Assembly (NCBI RefSeq): GCF_014805685.1
Contig: NC_060904.1
Coordinates: forward strand, 14,426,811 to 14,490,810
Direction of reading: 5' to 3'
Source of the DNA: Silurus meridionalis
Taxonomy: Eukaryota > Chordata > Actinopteri > Siluriformes > Siluridae
Length of the DNA: 64,000 bases
A model generated the notes under the pieces. It was given only the letters and a program-made list of their open reading frames with translations. It was not told where the DNA came from and searched no databases. Shown here piece after piece: positions 33,301 to 44,425 of this stretch. The position numbers were made by a program, and so were the translations under genes. Within the stretch, counting starts at the first letter, position 1; each line of letters begins with the position of its first letter.

Positions 33301-36300
33301 CTAGCAACCAGTTGGGCAACACACACATGACCAGACATGCACCTGTGTTCTTTTGCAAACGCAGGTGCAGGACAGGTGGATTATTGTTTTTGTTGTGCTG
33401 AAAGAATGAGTGTGTGTTTCTCAGAACACCAGCTCTGCCCCAAGTCTACCCTGAACAGAAATAGCCTAATAATGCCGACGCAGACACTACATTTCGATGC
33501 GTCAGGGCTCCGTGCTGATCTGCAACCTGGCTTTAAAGTTGCTTTACATCATCGATCATCTCTCGCTCTCTCTCTCTATTGTAGGACCTTTATCTGTAAT
33601 GCACCTGATCTGTTAATCCAGAGTCGAGATCAAAGCAGCAATGGCTCGTTTGTTTCAACAAGGTCAGTGATGGAAAAAGATTCAAAGAGGATATTTTGAA
33701 TCTAAACAATTTATTATGACGGATTAAAAGACCGTAAAAACAAATATGCTAATTGTGAAAATGTCCACCAAGGGCCTATAACAAATAATTACATTCGTTT
33801 TTATAAAACATACCAAATTGGATGGATGTATGGATGATAAAACTGGAGGAATAAATTAATTATTAAATTGGATGGCTATATGGATGAATAGATAGATGGA
33901 TAGCTGCAGGAATGAATAGATTATAAAAATAGATAGATGAATGGATTGGTGGATGATAAACCTGGAAGGCTATATGGATGGATGGATGAAAAAATAAACC
34001 ATTAACATCAACAGTTAAATTGGTGCATCCTGCCCTGATTATGGTTGAATTATGGAAGGATAAATGGATAGATGAATGGATTAAAAAAACTGGATGGATG
34101 AACAGATGAATGGATAATACAACTAGATGAATGGATGTACAAATGATAAATCTGGATAGATCGATGAATGGTAAATGGACTGAAAAATAAATTATAAAAA
34201 TCTGCAGATTGATTAGTGTGTCCTGTTTTGACTATGTATACCAGAACCTATTCCTGGAGTCATGACTCAGTGTGGTGTGTACATGCAAGCACCCTACATA
34301 AAACTGGGCTTAGCCCATAATACAGATGTAGAGCCTAGTTTTGGGCTCACTACCTGAAAAAAAAGCCTTGGGGGTCAGGTCCAATGCCAGTCAGGCAGAT
34401 GTTATTGACCATCTTAAACAGACTTAACCTTTGAAATGGAGTTCAGAAACATGAAATGTCTGGGAAAGGACATGACATAGCTGGCCTGAAATCCATGCAT
34501 AGTACAAGCTCTTATACTAAACCTCTTGATATTTATCCTACTCTCAACTTCCCACAGGAGATATGCCAAAGGCAGTGTGGGAATACTCACCACTCCCAAG
34601 CTGAGAGCCTAGCATTTGAAGCTTTTTCCAGTGGATGAGAAGGTTGCCTCAATATGGTTTCATGTCTCAGGGAGGAACACAGTGTTTGTGCTTATGCACC
34701 ATATAGCTTTTCGAAGTATTCAGAAATCTTGGAGAAGACCCCCCAGGCTACTGATTTCCATGTTTATACTAAACAGATGAGCAAGATGAAGAAATAAAGT
34801 GAATAATATATGCAAAATAAAAAATAAAAAAAGAAAGTGCATTATGAATAACAATAATTATTATAAAGGGGTCAAGAGTGCAACGTGCACACAAAATAAA
34901 AGCCCAAAAATTGTACATTTTCCTTATCCATAACAGAAAGATAAGTATACTATGAATGTCAAACATTTCCTCTAGCTTTCATAACACTGAGAAGAAATTT
35001 TAAAATTATTCCTCCCTGTTCATCCAGACTTCACACATGTCTCACCAGAGAAATTGTCACTTTGCAAACTACTCTGTTGTTCATTTAGTTTGTCCTTTAG
35101 TCCCTTTATATTCCATATACACCACTACTCTGATTTTCTCCCAAAAACAAACAAACCGCGATGCTTCCACCACCATGTTTCACAACCGTTCAAGGGTTAC
35201 TGGAAATAATTATTAATACAAAAATCATGAGCCAAAATAAAACTAAGGTTCAGACTCATAAACAGACGTCAGCCTCTTTCAGCACAGCATGGTGTGTCTG
35301 GAAAGCAAACGTTCCTATAAACTGCAAGCGGTTAATGTGGAAAATACCGAGAGATGCAGGTGGGAGAGATAATATTAACATACAAGAAGGAAAAGAATGA
35401 TTTCTGCTGACTTCCAGAGATTTATCAGCATATTCACACAATGATACAAAAGAACGACCTGCCTGTTCTGTTTAATTTGTGCTCTTTATTAAATAATAAT
35501 AATAATTTCTAGCCATTGAAAGCACATGGCATGTGTTGAATTTACATTAAAAGAAAATATTTTTTTAAATGACCTGAAAACACACACTTACTATCAGGAG
35601 TATCTTAGGACTTTGCTGACTTATTTAATAATAATCGTGTATTAAACCAGAAAAGTCTCAAAAGTTGTGTACTTCAAGAATCTTTTCCAATAAACATTCA
35701 GTTGTGTTCATGCCGTAGGCTGCAACCATTTATATATTTATTCAAGCCTTTTGTCAATAGGTTTTCCTCAGGCCAAGAAGCAGATCTGGAGGGATCATGG
35801 GTAGTGTTTTTGGTGAGCTGGGATGTCCGAATGTTGTTTCCCAACTGTCACACTTCATTCAGGTTTTTTGATGGTGGTGAGGTTGGCTGTCTCTTATCCC
35901 AGAGATCCCTCATGTCTGTGTAAGCTTCTGGCTCTCCATTTTAGTTAAGCTGCAATAGCAAGTTCTGTCAGACTTGTACCCTAATCGCATTGTACAGTGT
36001 CTTTAACTACTGTGCAACTATAATGCTACATAATAATCCTTATTCCCCCCCCCGGTCATCCCTCTAATCCTCTTTTCTCTCTCTTGTGTTAGACATGCTC
36101 CTGAAGTACCAGTAATCATGTTCCTTTCTTCTTTTTGGATCTGCCTGATTCAACCTTACACCCTACCTGTGGTTGGCGTGCTCTTCAACTGGAGACCACT
36201 CTGAACAACTAAGAGTGGTTCAACATAAACAACCTAAAGATCCATGAAATTAATGAGCAATTCGAGACTTATGAGAATGGATTTGGACTCTAATTAATAT

Positions 36301-37041
36301 AAAATAGTCTGCTACAATGGCTTAGAAATAAAATTTCTATAAACTGTTTTGCATTTAATTATTTATAGTGTTTATGGTGAACTATTCATTTTTGCCAAAA
36401 TAAAATCAATAATTCTGTTTAAAATATTTTTGTCTATATTAAATACTTTGAAATTCAAGACTTCATATCATGATTATTAAGATTAAGGACATGGTTCATC
36501 ATAAAATTGGTCTAGCTTTAGCTTTTTTTATGTAACGTCTGTCATTGTTACACTGAGACGTATTGTGTTGCTCACTTTCCTTTCAAATACCTTGAGTGCT
36601 GCTGCCAACCGGACAGATGACAGATGTATTGTTTTTTCCTCAGCAGGAGAGCATTAAATCCCTGCACACAATGACCCAGTGTAGCTCTTTCCTGTGAAAC
36701 TCCATTCTCTAGTTTCCTGCAGAAACATCTTCAATCTTAAATGCCTCTTTACTTTTTTTTATTATTTGTCTCACCTTGGAAATCCCCTCCCTATAGCTCT
36801 CTTCCAGCCTCCTTTTAAATACTATGCGACTTCCTAAGATACCACACAAAATGTTTAGAACAGGATGGCACAAAAAGGCAAGCCAAAAAAACAAGCAAGG
36901 TTTTGTGGTTGCCAGGAAGCAAGTGACAATGCAAAATGTAATTAATAAAACCCTTTAGGTGTTTTGTTATTGTGCAGAGAAATAAAAGTCTTTTTTTTTT
37001 CTTCAAAATGTTCAGTTACTGCTTTAGCTTTGAGGAACATA

Positions 37042-37075
<34 letters not shown>

Positions 37076-38892
37076 TTAATAAGTGTAAAAAATGTAAGTG
37101 CTCAATTAATGAAATCTTGAAATACGAACTACTGTATTCAGTTAAATAAGTTCGCTAGCCATGCCAGACACCCAAGTATGTAACATCTGTACAGATACAG
37201 ATAATAGATTTTTTAAGACAACAAACACAAATAAAATAATTTATCATCCTTTAGCAAATAATTCGATTACTCCAGCTTTGTCCCCCACCCCCCAGAGAAC
37301 CATCACAATTTTGTCCTGATCCATATCAAGCTTTTTCTAATAATCGAGAAACTAATACAATTTGCACTGTGAATAGACCATATTCAGGTGGTCTTGAACT
37401 CAAGATAATCAGGCAAAAAACAGCTACATGCAAGAACAACTGCAGCACATACTAAGAATACTGAGATGGCAAACTTATTTGTAAAAAATGAAGGTACCAT
37501 TTTTTACAAATAACGTTTAACCCTACTATTCCCAGAAAGCAGCATCCCTACAATTAGCGTTTGAGAGCTCAATCTACAGTTAAACACAACCCAAGATGCA
37601 AACTTCAACAGGCACAAACACAAATGACTACACTGTTCAGCCCACCAGGCTGACACGAGTCACCTAATATCCCACTCAATTCACTCAGGAGTAAGAACAA
37701 TGCTTTATTTGATACAAGGCCAGACAAATGTGTTTCGAACGTTACATCTTAACTAGGTTTATGTAAAAAAACCAAGGCCCAGCACTGCAAAGCTTCCACT
37801 GGTTGACCCTTGAGCAAGATTTTAAACCTCAACTGCTCTTAAAATCAATGATATAAGGCCAGAATTCACTCCCAGTTATCAGATAATTAAAAAGCATTTA
37901 GGTAGAATAGTGATAGAGTGATTGAACTGGTCACATGACTCTGGAGTGCCTGTACCATTAAAAAAAAAACATTTACATTTATAGCAATTGGGAAACACCC
38001 TTATCCAGAGTATAATATGACCTGTATAATGTATAATATGCAACAGTAAAAGTCTCTCTCTCTCTCTTTCAAACTCTTCTGTGAAACTATCTATAGAAAT
38101 GAGAGAGCTAGTAAATAATCCAGCATGATTGACTGCAGACTGGCGCCATAATATAATGATTGAGACTTTGTGTCTTGATGTAGTCTGCAACTGAAACACA
38201 TCACAGAACCAAGCAGACTAACGTTCTAATCAGTCATAAAAACACATCACATGACTACCAGATCCCTGTTTATGCTTCTAAACCAGACTCTCTGACTAGC
38301 TGCAGTCTGACCTTTATTTTATAAGAAAATGTATGAGAAAAAAAAAAAGAAATACTGCTGAAAAAACTGATACCAAACACCAAACAGAAGAAAACTTTCA
38401 TCAGTGTTTTCCTTTGCCCTGTGATACAGCGGGAGTAGCAGTTCAAAAAATATATTTTTGGCTGGCATCATGTATCCGATTTACACATTAGCCCAGCTAT
38501 GATAGGATAAGCTACAAGAGAAATATTAAAAATATTGGTAAACCTGCTAAAATATTATTTTGTGTGTGTGTGTAATACAAAACAGTAAGTTAAACTAAAT
38601 TATTTAATATCTAAACTGACTAGCATAGCAAAGTTGTAAACATATACTAATGCTCTTAGCTCATGCTAACAATTTTTCATTGGCTTTGTACATGTACCTT
38701 GCACAATGACAATAAAGTTGAATCTAATCTAATCTAATCTAATTTCCTGCTTGGCTCAGGTGGTTATATCATCATCATCATCATTATTATTATTAATATA
38801 ATTATAAAATAATTATTAAACAATAAAAATGTTTTTTTATTATATTTAATTTATTTATTTATTGGGATCCTAAAAAGCAAGATTACTGACAA

Positions 38893-38936
<44 letters not shown>

Positions 38937-41900
38937 CTCTAAGCATATTATTGACATGCCCCTGTGTTTTTAGGTCATCCTACTGCTGACATTCAAACCT
39001 ACATGAGATATGAGATGAGCATTACTTAGTCCAATCTATGTCTCACCAAGCTCCATCAGACAAACCTCTGTACCACAGCTGGACACGGATCCATTTACTT
39101 AATCCTTATGTGTGTGTGTGTGGAAATCATATTTCTAGTGAACTAAACCCGCCCTGAGGACATATCAGTGACCTGGTTGCAGTTCTGGGTTGTAAATGTG
39201 GATCTGTGCTTTTAAACAAACACAAACTAAGTAGGAATCTTTTTTCCCCTAACATGCTGTTAAGCAAGGTCAAAGAAAGTGTTCAGGTACAATCCATTTC
39301 CCTTTTAAATAGACTTTTTTTCAAAAAAAGGCATGCAATCAGTCCTATGCTTGTATTATGTTGTTTGTAATGTGATTGGTATGACATATTTGGTAGAACC
39401 TACATATATTTTGGTATAAACGCACAGTGAAACCTGTAAAAGCACTGCAACGCAGTTCATATAAACACTAAAACCAGAGCATCTATTTATTCCCGAGTCT
39501 GTACATCATTTACCTTGAGAACATGATCCTGTGTCCAATACTGACATAAAAGTTTCAGGACAGCATTGAAGGCATGCGGGTCCCATTCTGAGGCTTTAAA
39601 TTTCTCAAAAGCTCAGCAGTATTGATCAGCTTCAACTTCAAGTACAGACAGTCAAGGTTGCACAAGGTTATTGTGTGTGAGAGTGTGTATAAAACTTTCC
39701 AGACAAGTTAAAGACTGGTTGATAACCAACTCTTTTAAAAGTTCATAGTTTGAACTTTCGACCTCTCTGAACCCTGTCTTTTTGTTTCCACAATTGCTGT
39801 TTGTCTGTCAAATCATTTCATCGCTTCCCAGGAACCCCAACGCAGTACAAAAACAGCCTGCTCTACAACCAAAGACGACCTGAAAGTCCCAATGATGTCA
39901 AAACTGAATCTCTCACTATTATGTGATCTGGAACTTAGTGTGATTCAAAACGATGACTACAGTCTTCTTCCTAACACAACTGCACAACTGAGATCACAAT
40001 ATTTCTGAAAGAACATAACCCATAATAGTAACTGAGGATGTCTACACTATTTTGGATACATTTTAAAACAACATTTCAATTGTTTCCTAAAAGTTGCTCA
40101 TCCACACTGCAACATCTGAAAACACCGTCCCTGTACTGCACATGAGCAAAATCTAAGACGCTTTGAGCTGCAACATTTCTGTTCCATTTTCGTTTTTGAA
40201 AGACACGTAAAAATGTCAAATTGATCCACCTACGACCACTTGAACAGATCTGCCAAATCATGATTCCCAATTATACACCAATAATTGAAGTTATATGCAA
40301 GAAATAGATGAATCACACAACCCTAATGCAGAGCCACGTGCAAATGAGCACCACTTTTTGAGGTTGTATCTCACGTGTTGTTCTGTACCACATAAAACAA
40401 GCAGGCCTACATGTCTGGCTTTCCTTTCTTGCAAAAAAAAAAAGAAAAAAAAGAAACGACTTTTCCAGATGTGAGGCAGGCAGCCGACTTGCTCCTCCAC
40501 CCTACAAATAGAGAGTCCTGAGAGCATGTAACTGTGGACGAGGGAAAGTTGCTCAGGAAGGACTGAATGACACGAGCACAGTCTTTCATTTACTGCTGCG
40601 GTTGTTTGTTTTGCTGTGAAGAGAGAAGATTTCCTCCCTTGAAAGCCTGTTTTGGTTTTAACCTGACTCATCTGACTGTGCAGAAAATTCATAGGAAAAC
40701 CGGCAGTTCTTTTAAAAGTAGTAAAAGACTTCCAAAGCACGTTGTTTGAGATAAAATGGGGGAAGCATGTTTTCCAGACTTCATTAAACATTCTTATTAA
40801 ACATCCAGTCAGAAGTGATGTCATCAGTGATGTATCCTGGGGTCACTGGGTGTTTCAACTTTAAATATTGGAGTTTTTAGAAGCTTAAAAACATTTGTGG
40901 TGAAACGAGGCACTTTGTGACTATACACAAGACTAACGAAGGACGCACACTAGGGGTGTAATGGTTCACAAAATTCACGGTTCTGTACGTACCTCGGTTT
41001 TTAAGTCACAGTTCGGTTCAATTTCGGTACAGTTAGGTAGATTTTTGAACAAAAATGAATGAACAAAAGTTTGAGCAATTTTTAATGGTTTATAGTTACA
41101 TTTAAACGTGGGACAATTGAATTTGCACCTAAAGAGACATTACCTCAGCAAACTCGTTTGTACCATCTATAAAAATAAATAAATGAATAAAAAAAAAATA
41201 GTAAACAAAATTCTGTCCTGAAGACTTCACCATGGTGGAAATCTAAGAGGAAGTGCTGCAGTAAAAGCGTCGCCGCATTAACGATTAAACATGTTCTATT
41301 GTTGGTTAACAAGAATTTAAAGATCTGCTTATTATTAATCCTAGTCTATATGCAGCATTTTACTACAGAAACAAGTACCAATTAAAACTCACGTTACTAT
41401 AAACCATCAATCATTTATTATATAGACAACTCATTTGCACCAAAACAAATGTTCTGTACTGGTCAGTGCTGCGGTGTCACTTTTCTACCGTCTCACCATC
41501 TTATGTTGTCCTTTGCACTAAATGTAAAACACCTACGCACACTTTACGTTGTGTCCTGGTGATTTTTTTTTTTTTGCGTGTAGCTCTGTGTTTTGGTTCT
41601 GTTTTCTTATGTAGCACCTACGTCGTGGGGTCGAGAGATGTTTTTCGTTTCAATGTGTACTCTACTGTATATGGTTAGAACAGAGATAGAAAAAATAATG
41701 AAGAACAAATACTCATTACATTTTTTATTACACAAATATCTGTACTTTCTACTTCTTAAATTTTTTAAACCAGACTCGTTACTTTAGTTTTAATCGTAAT
41801 CGTTTCAAATTTCTTGATATGATCAATATTATTTCTTCTCATTGCGTTTTCAGCCCATCAACCAATTTCTTGTCATTGTGCGACTTTATCAATCTACCAC

Positions 41901-43780
41901 TGGTGTATCATTTCCAGGCTATCACCCACCACAGACGTAGGCTAGTTTACAAAGATAACAATGAGCAAGAAGGTAACAAGGTGTATGGCTAACGTGGATG
42001 AGACGGAGGGAGTCAGCGATGTAAACATGACTGAGAACAGAGACATCACCCGATCATCATCATCATCTTTTCTCTGCTTGTGTTCTATATAGTGGTTGTT
42101 CAGCCTGGATGCATTAATTGAATACAATTTTTTTTAATTATTTTATATTAATATATTGATATGATGTGATGTCCAGTTGCACTAAAACGGTTAACAGTAA
42201 AGGAGTGATTTTTTGCCATTTTAGATTAAAAAAAAAATAAATCTAATCCCAGAATACAAATGTGTATGAAATTATTGTATCGAAATGTCTCCCCCTGACT
42301 TTCTATATAAAAAACAGTCATGCTGCAGTTGTCCTCAGGGGGCGGGGCATGAAGAGCAGTTGCCGCCAGGAGGCGTGGTCAATTTTTTTGGGGGGGATTC
42401 TATGAACGGCAATTCATATGAATCAAAAAATCACACCGAGGTTGCCAGATTGATTCAGTTGTCATTTCTGTAATTATGCATCTAAATTACACACGCTCAT
42501 TAAACGGAATTAGTTTTATTTTTATAAATTGTATTAAATTATAGACTGCTTTTGCGTGCATATATTGCAACCTTGAAGCGTCTCGCTATAATAAATGGAA
42601 ACCCCCCAAAAAATGAAATCTGGCAACCCGAAACGTCGGGACAATCTGAAGCAACTTAGATATTGATCGTGTATTGATTTTTCCCTCATTGATTAGATTG
42701 ATTGGATGACTGGTTCCACTTGGAGTAAGTAAATTGGGGTGGGAAAGCTCTCTAAAAGGGTACCAAAGTGAGAGAAAGGCAGGAAAATTGAAATGAATTG
42801 GTGGGCTGTGGATAGTACATGCCTGGGAATAAGAGGGGGAGGGGAACATCCCAGTATTCACATAAATCTAACCTAAATTTGACTTATCTGATTTATAAAA
42901 GTATTAAATGTATGTAATATTAAACGTATAATAACATGACTTTTTAACCTATTTACACCTCCTGTAGTGTAGGTCCACATAAAGCCCAAGCATCCAGTGT
43001 TACCATGTGAGATTTTTTTTTGTATTTGTTGTTGTTTTTTACGTTTATTTAAAAATAAGAAATAATCACCCAATAGATGGATCTTATATCAATATAATCA
43101 ATATGGGTAATTTCTGGCCTAAATCACGACACACGAATGATACCATAGATCATGAATTGGTTATTATGTATCCATATTTGTTGTACTTTGTTTGAATACA
43201 AACATCAAACCAAAGCATTTCTGCCCCAATCATGAATCTGTGATACATTAGTTGCAAACTGTTTATTAAATTAAACAGCTCATCATATTAGAAAACAATA
43301 AAAACATACTATCAATATATTGTTATATATAAACTAGGGATAAGAAGATTGAATGGTAGAGCAATGACAGGACAGTCAGATGATAGAAGAGCACCTAAGC
43401 AATATGTTCAAACAAAAAACAAAAAACTTTTGGAAACAATAATTGTGGAACCTGGTTGTTTTTAAGTGGAAATAGTTGTTGAATATGGTGTTCGTTTTGC
43501 TGGTGTTAGGAGCTGACAGTATATTAGCAAAGCGAGCTAGCATTGTTGCTGGGATTAGCCCACCCGCAGAGGGAATCCCGGGCACCTCTCATCCACTATC
43601 TCATCCTTACCTCGCTCACAGACCAAAACTTTCCCTTTCCTCCTGCAAAATAACCCCTTTAATACACGTACCCTTGGAGTCGCTATCTTCTCTGAAGGCT
43701 TCTGTTACCGCTTTCCAGATATTGCATCCCAAAAGACAGAGCACAATCACGGCGGATCTGCTGATCTCCGAGCAGCGCAT
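16471..43780 (-). CDS. FAM171A1: FAM171A1 (astroprincin-like) membrane protein, 8 exons
   Basis: A single-pass type I membrane protein linked to actin and cell shape in mammals. Coding exons on the minus strand: 43672-43780, 31077-31304, 29998-30090, 27213-27371, 24979-25155, 18928-19047, 18404-18518, 16471-18049. They sum to 2580 bases, 859 residues, near the human 890, with phases agreeing at every junction. A signal peptide is visible ([20 protein letters not shown]), then the FAM171 extracellular domain ([62 protein letters not shown]) with sequons NHT, NVT, NLT and NSS. The membrane helix lies at about residues 309-333 ([20 protein letters not shown]), and a long polar tail with a proline-rich stretch ends [17 protein letters not shown]. 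The start is the ATG at 43780; an upstream in-frame TTG is not needed. Intron 1 spans 12.4 kb. CA/TG repeats lie close to exons 3 to 7. Confidence 0.96.
18524..18552. repeat. CA-rich tract at the FAM171A1 exon 7 acceptor
   Basis: An imperfect CA run lies within 6 bases of the acceptor of exon 7 (18518). In the transcript it reads as UG-rich sequence in place of part of the pyrimidine tract. Confidence 0.85.
19050..19108. repeat. (CA)n microsatellite abutting the FAM171A1 exon 6 acceptor
   Basis: About 29 CA units end at the AG acceptor of exon 6 (19048-19049). The transcript there reads (UG)n-UAG, so the repeat replaces the polypyrimidine tract. Confidence 0.95.
20245..20510. repeat. Degraded dispersed fish repeat in FAM171A1 intron 5
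   Basis: Phrases such as GGTTGTCAACTCATCGTGGG, CACAATTTGGAAATGGCATT and CAAGGAGAACAATGCAAATT resemble a widely dispersed teleost repeat I recall. No ends are identifiable. Apart from this and the element at 21605-22035, intron 5 (19048-24978) shows no gene. Confidence 0.5.
21605..22035 (-). mobile_element. Non-autonomous DNA-transposon-like repeat, copy 1
   Basis: The family has ends resembling TGGACAAAAGTATTNGGAAA and an interior with CAACTCCAACCCATGTAAAA, GTGCACAGAAGGCATTGTCA and GAACAGGTTTGGGTCTCCTA. Copies also lie at 27840-28327 (opposite orientation) and 49055-49470. I recall it as a widespread fish Tc1/mariner-like repeat. No complete transposase is present. Confidence 0.65.
24571..24622. 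repeat. (GT)n/(GA)n microsatellite
   Basis: A TG run is interrupted by a short GA block. It lies in FAM171A1 intron 5, about 350 bases from exon 5. Confidence 0.9.
24923..24970. repeat. (TG)n tract next to the FAM171A1 exon 5 donor
   Basis: The run starts within about 10-20 bases of the exon 5 donor (24977-24978). In the transcript it reads as a CA repeat just downstream of the 5' splice site. Confidence 0.9.
25621..26668 (+). mobile_element. Internally deleted hAT element (BED-finger transposase remnant)
   Basis: The + strand begins the transposase at 25866 ([13 protein letters not shown]), stops at 25902-25904, and reopens from 25929 with a BED-finger-like segment: [56 protein letters not shown]. 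It resembles the N-terminus of GTF2IRD2-like hAT transposases; the catalytic domain is missing. Ends read ATATGTGTCAAACTC and GAATTTGACACCCCTGT, a short inverted repeat. The exact 8-bp CCTATTAG flanks it at 25613-25620 and 26669-26676, the duplication length typical of hAT. It lies in FAM171A1 intron 4, antisense to the gene. Confidence 0.85.
27178..27204. repeat. (TG)n tract next to the FAM171A1 exon 4 donor
   Basis: A TG-rich run starts about 8 bases beyond the exon 4 donor (27211-27212) and reads as CA repeats in the transcript. Confidence 0.85.
27840..28327 (+). mobile_element. Non-autonomous DNA-transposon-like repeat, copy 2
   Basis: It carries ACCTTTGGGATGAATTGGAA, CCAGGCCTCCTCACTTCACC, TCTAGTGGAACATCTTCATA and the end ATGTCTACAAACTTTTGTTT, in the opposite orientation to 21605-22035. 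It lies in FAM171A1 intron 3 and has no intact ORF. Confidence 0.7.
28603..29302. repeat. Cluster of (TC)n, (GA)n and (GT)n microsatellites
   Basis: TC at 28603-28619, GA at 28950-28999 and GT near 29279-29301, with other short CA/TG pieces reaching 29740. All are in FAM171A1 intron 3. No gene is visible among them. Confidence 0.85.
29924..29970. repeat. (CA)n microsatellite beyond the FAM171A1 exon 3 donor
   Basis: About 23 CA units start about 27 bases from the exon 3 donor (29996-29997) and read as UG repeats in the transcript. Confidence 0.92.
30094..30126. repeat. (CA)n microsatellite at the FAM171A1 exon 3 acceptor
   Basis: The run ends only 2 bases from the acceptor dinucleotide at 30091-30092; the transcript reads (UG)n-UAUAG. 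Confidence 0.93.
30275..30340. repeat. (AT)n microsatellite
   Basis: A perfect self-complementary run of about 33 AT units in FAM171A1 intron 2, able to form a hairpin or cruciform. Confidence 0.95.
30488..30866. mobile_element. MITE with TAGTGGTAGA / TCCACCACTG ends
   Basis: The outer ends form an imperfect terminal inverted repeat, and the interior reads TTAATGTACTTAAGTAG and ACTTTTACTGGAGTCATATT, typical of a common fish MITE. It is non-coding and lies in FAM171A1 intron 2. A related copy lies at 14560-15095. Confidence 0.65.
33815..34190 (+). repeat. Degenerate GGAT/GATGGATA minisatellite
   Basis: Repeated GGATGGAT, GGATGAT and GATAGATGGAT words run through the segment, interrupted by non-repetitive inserts. 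It lies in FAM171A1 intron 1. Confidence 0.75.
37036..37075. repeat. (AAT)n microsatellite
   Basis: About 11 AAT units in FAM171A1 intron 1. Intron 1 otherwise (31305-43671) holds only repeats and unassigned AT-rich sequence; no conserved coding exon was found. Confidence 0.9.
37770..38035. repeat. SINE-like fragments
   Basis: CCCTTGAGCAAGATTTTAAACC and CACCCTTATCCAGAG match interior and tail pieces of the tRNA-derived SINE family. The order is disrupted and no A or B box remains. Confidence 0.4.
38690..38745 (+). mobile_element. LINE 3' tail
   Basis: GCACAATGACAATAAAGTTG followed by repeated AATCT units is the tail of a fish non-LTR element. Only the tail is recognisable. A (GT)n microsatellite follows at 38896-38931. 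Confidence 0.6.
40945..41200. mobile_element. Possible hAT-type MITE end
   Basis: AGGGGTGTAATGGTTCACAA followed by repeated TTCGGTTC-type words resembles one end of a family I recall as common in fish genomes. The other end was not found. Confidence 0.45.
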
Positions 43781-44060
43781 TATGGAAACTCGTCGCAAAT
43801 AAAAAGAGCGAAAAAACGAAATCTCTTGAAACAGATCGCGGTTTCTACTGCAGAAAACATCCGCTCAGGTTGCTGCTGTCATCCATCGTTTAGGACGGTT
43901 TTTGGATCCCTGCTCAGATGCTGCAGATCAAAAAATCAGCCGACATCCTGAAGCTGTTGATCCCACACGAGACGTCCTGGTTTTAAAAATGCCCAAAGAT
44001 TCAAGGGAGGGTAAGAGCGCCACCAGATTTAACCCTTTCTTTTCCTCGCCTTTCCTCTAG
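43781..44060 (-). promoter_or_regulatory. FAM171A1 upstream region
   Basis: This is the sequence immediately upstream of the FAM171A1 start codon, presumed 5' UTR and promoter. A weak CTCF-like AGCGCCACCAGA lies at 44016-44027. No TATA box is obvious close to the ATG. Confidence 0.4.
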
Positions 44061-44179
44061 GACACATCAACCAGGAAGACTAGAGCAGACACTCTTATTG
44101 GGTTGTTTTTAGGGGGAGGAAACCTCGATCTTATATCCCTACATTTCTAGATTGCAGTTTTCACATTGATCAGCCATAA

Positions 44180-44425
44180 CATTAAGTCAAGTCAAGTTTA
44201 TTTCTATAGCGCTTTTCACAACAGACATTGTCTCAAAGCAGCTTTACAGAAATCAACAGTTAAGGTGAATGGTGCATTTATTTCTGATGAGCAGCCTGGC
44301 GACTGTGGCAAGGAAAAACTCCCTTAGATGTTATGAGAAAGAAACCAGACTCAAAAGGGGAACCCATTCTCATTTGGGTGACATCAAGGGTTTGATCATA
44401 AATCTTTCAACAATAAAGAACACTG
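44180..44425 (+). repeat. Dispersed fish repeat, longest copy
   Basis: It begins AAGTCAAGTCAAGTTTATTT, then TCTATAGCGCTTTTCACAAC, GACATTGTCTCAAAGCAGCT, CAAGGAAAAACTCCCTTAGA and CCATTCTCATTTGGGTGACA. The same modules recur at 502-590 and, inverted, at 48787-49015. It is a non-coding interspersed family. The remaining 44425-46640 is AT-rich with no gene seen. Confidence 0.7.

Noticed and set aside
43780..43798. Upstream extension of the FAM171A1 start
   Set aside because: The extension relies on a TTG codon; the ATG at 43780 precedes a good signal peptide and matches the family start.
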